Shown here in pieces: positions 62,781 through 64,000 of a DNA stretch of 64,000 bases (positions are counted from its first letter, which is position 1; every line of letters begins with the position of its first letter). Below the pieces are notes generated by a model. That model was given only the letters and a program-made list of their open reading frames with translations. It was not told where the DNA came from and made no database searches. The stretch is from the NCBI GenBank assembly GCA_033439295.1, contig JAVTLE010000023.1:124001-188000 (forward strand), read 5' to 3'. The stretch is from Deuterostichococcus epilithicus (Eukaryota; Chlorophyta; Trebouxiophyceae; Prasiolales; Stichococcaceae). A program made the translations under genes and the position numbers.

Positions 62781-64000
62781 ATGAGCCTGCGTGGTTGTTC
62801 CGGTACCAAAAACACCCCAGGCGAAACCAAGATGTATAGTGAGGATGCGCAGTCGCGCGCCAAGCGGCTAGGAAGAGGTCATTTAGTGTGTCTAGTGTTG
62901 GCTCGTGTCAACAGGTGCAGAGGAGCACCAGCATTACGCCTGATCTCTGCTTACGTAGATCTTACGTAGATCTTTGCAGGATTTCCCAGAACGCAACAGC
63001 CCGAGCATCCCTGGGATCTTGAGTCCTCTCTCGCCGTTCCGACATGAAACGGCGGGTGTCGGATGCAGAAATGGGACCGCTTTCGTCATGATAAAGCCTG
63101 CAAAGACTAGCTTATGTCTTGCGCTCTGCGGTCGTTCAGGCTTTGAAAAACCGGACGATACTTGCTGAGGACGAACAGGCGGCCTTCGTGATTCGCCACA
63201 GTAGAAAGCAGCGGCACGACAAAATCAGACATGCCGGCAAAGGACCGCTGCAGCTCACTGCTCTGCTGCCGCGGCAAGCCTACGGCAGAATCAGAGGAAG
63301 CAGACGAGACGGTATGGGCGCAGCTGGGGAGCCATCGTGCTGCAGGTGGGTCGATGATTTGAGCAGTTGAACCCACCGCACAGCATTCATCAGCATGACA
63401 ATGTCGGAATGTTGTGTCCCGCTAATTCGCCATCTTGATCGTCGATTGGCGAAGGAATAGACAAAAGCTGGCAACCGCTCACTTCCAATCCGACTGTGCC
63501 GACGTGCACAGTGGAGGCGGGTGCCCCGGGTAGCTGTGACAGACCCGGAGGCCAAATTTTCGGTAGCATCCAGAATGCTGACACCGGCAATGATGTGCTG
63601 CAAACCTTATGCCGTGCTGCATCTCAGCCACTCTCGCCGCCGCCGATCTGTCAACCTGTCCCCAGCATTATCGCCTTCCCCACTTATCAGATGCTGAGAA
63701 GGAAGAACCAGTTTGATCTGCCTTCTGCAGCTAACTGATGTGTCAATCGCAAGCAGAGGCCCGCAGCCGGCTGGCAGCGCTTGTGCCTGCGAAGGTCCGG
63801 CCGGCGTGGCAACCCACCCTGCGGCGGGATCTGGGCACAGCTGCGCTCGGCGCGCCCATCAGCACAGCAGGCGCCCCTGACTATGTGGCCTCAGTCACAC
63901 GGGACGCCTGTCCACTCCTTGGATTCCACCCACTCCATACCGCTGCACGCCAGCGCCCAATGCCCGGGTGCGTACCCCACTCCTTGGATTCCCTGCACTG
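62781..64000 (+). CDS. Possible 5' part of an unrecognised gene running off the right edge
   Basis: Not recognised. An ATG at 62781 opens a hydrophilic, basic segment (MSLRGCSGTKNTPGETKM, then YSEDAQSRAKRLGRG). From an AG near 63750 a plus-strand frame stays open to the window end and reads like coding sequence (AEARSRLAALVPAKVRPAW, RRDLGTAALGAPISTAGAP). Whether the two belong together cannot be shown; the 0.9 kb between them contains no clear exon. Confidence 0.3.

Overview
This window is nuclear DNA of a GC-rich, intron-dense eukaryote, most likely a chlorophyte green alga (a trebouxiophyte would fit, but the species cannot be named from sequence alone). The reasons: a Ycf20-like plastid protein in the nuclear genome, a plant-type PTS2-bearing malate dehydrogenase, a CysH-type PAPS reductase with an apparent N-terminal transit peptide, short coding exons (11-420 nt, apart from one of about 1.4 kb) broken by some 110 introns, and splice donors dominated by GTGCG[C/G]. 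No prokaryotic operon, CRISPR array, tRNA, rRNA or intact transposon was seen. Exon maps were built by hand from splice-site phase and protein family conservation. Every junction listed keeps frame, but none has transcript support.

Layout. 1-7930 (+): 3' two-thirds of a P4-type lipid flippase. 8688-16539 (+): a RecQ helicase with a TFIIS N-terminal-like C-terminal domain. 17345-30652 (-): complete coatomer beta subunit (24 exons, 952 aa). 31826-33508 (+): Ycf20-like protein, 5' end unresolved. 34304-38445 (-): family 61 glycosyltransferase-like type II membrane protein. 38930-45072 (-): DUF3431-type type II membrane protein. 45598-47883 (-): low-complexity protein with five NPF motifs. 48762-52161 (-): Ran GTPase. 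52457-57675 (+): peroxisomal (PTS2) malate dehydrogenase, divergent from Ran across 295 bp. 58529-62433 (-): PAPS reductase. 62781-right edge (+): start of a possible unrecognised gene.

Functional links are modest: coatomer, flippase, the two predicted Golgi-type glycan proteins and the NPF protein all belong to the secretory or endocytic system, but they do not form a co-regulated cluster in any way the sequence shows.

The striking feature lies in the introns. In nearly every multi-exon gene here, introns contain extra, partly decayed copies of the adjacent exon edge together with its splice site: acceptor plus exon start upstream, or exon end plus donor downstream. Divergence ranges from one mismatch in 41 bases to barely recognisable. 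In the flippase, two neighbouring introns of 129 and 130 bp are near-copies over their whole length and carve the coding sequence into micro-exons of 18, 15 and 19 nt. This looks like ongoing local intron birth and growth by tandem duplication of exon-intron junctions, and is the best candidate for an undescribed system in the window. About 8% of introns appear to use GC-AG borders, and TTTAGGG-like telomeric motifs are scattered through introns.
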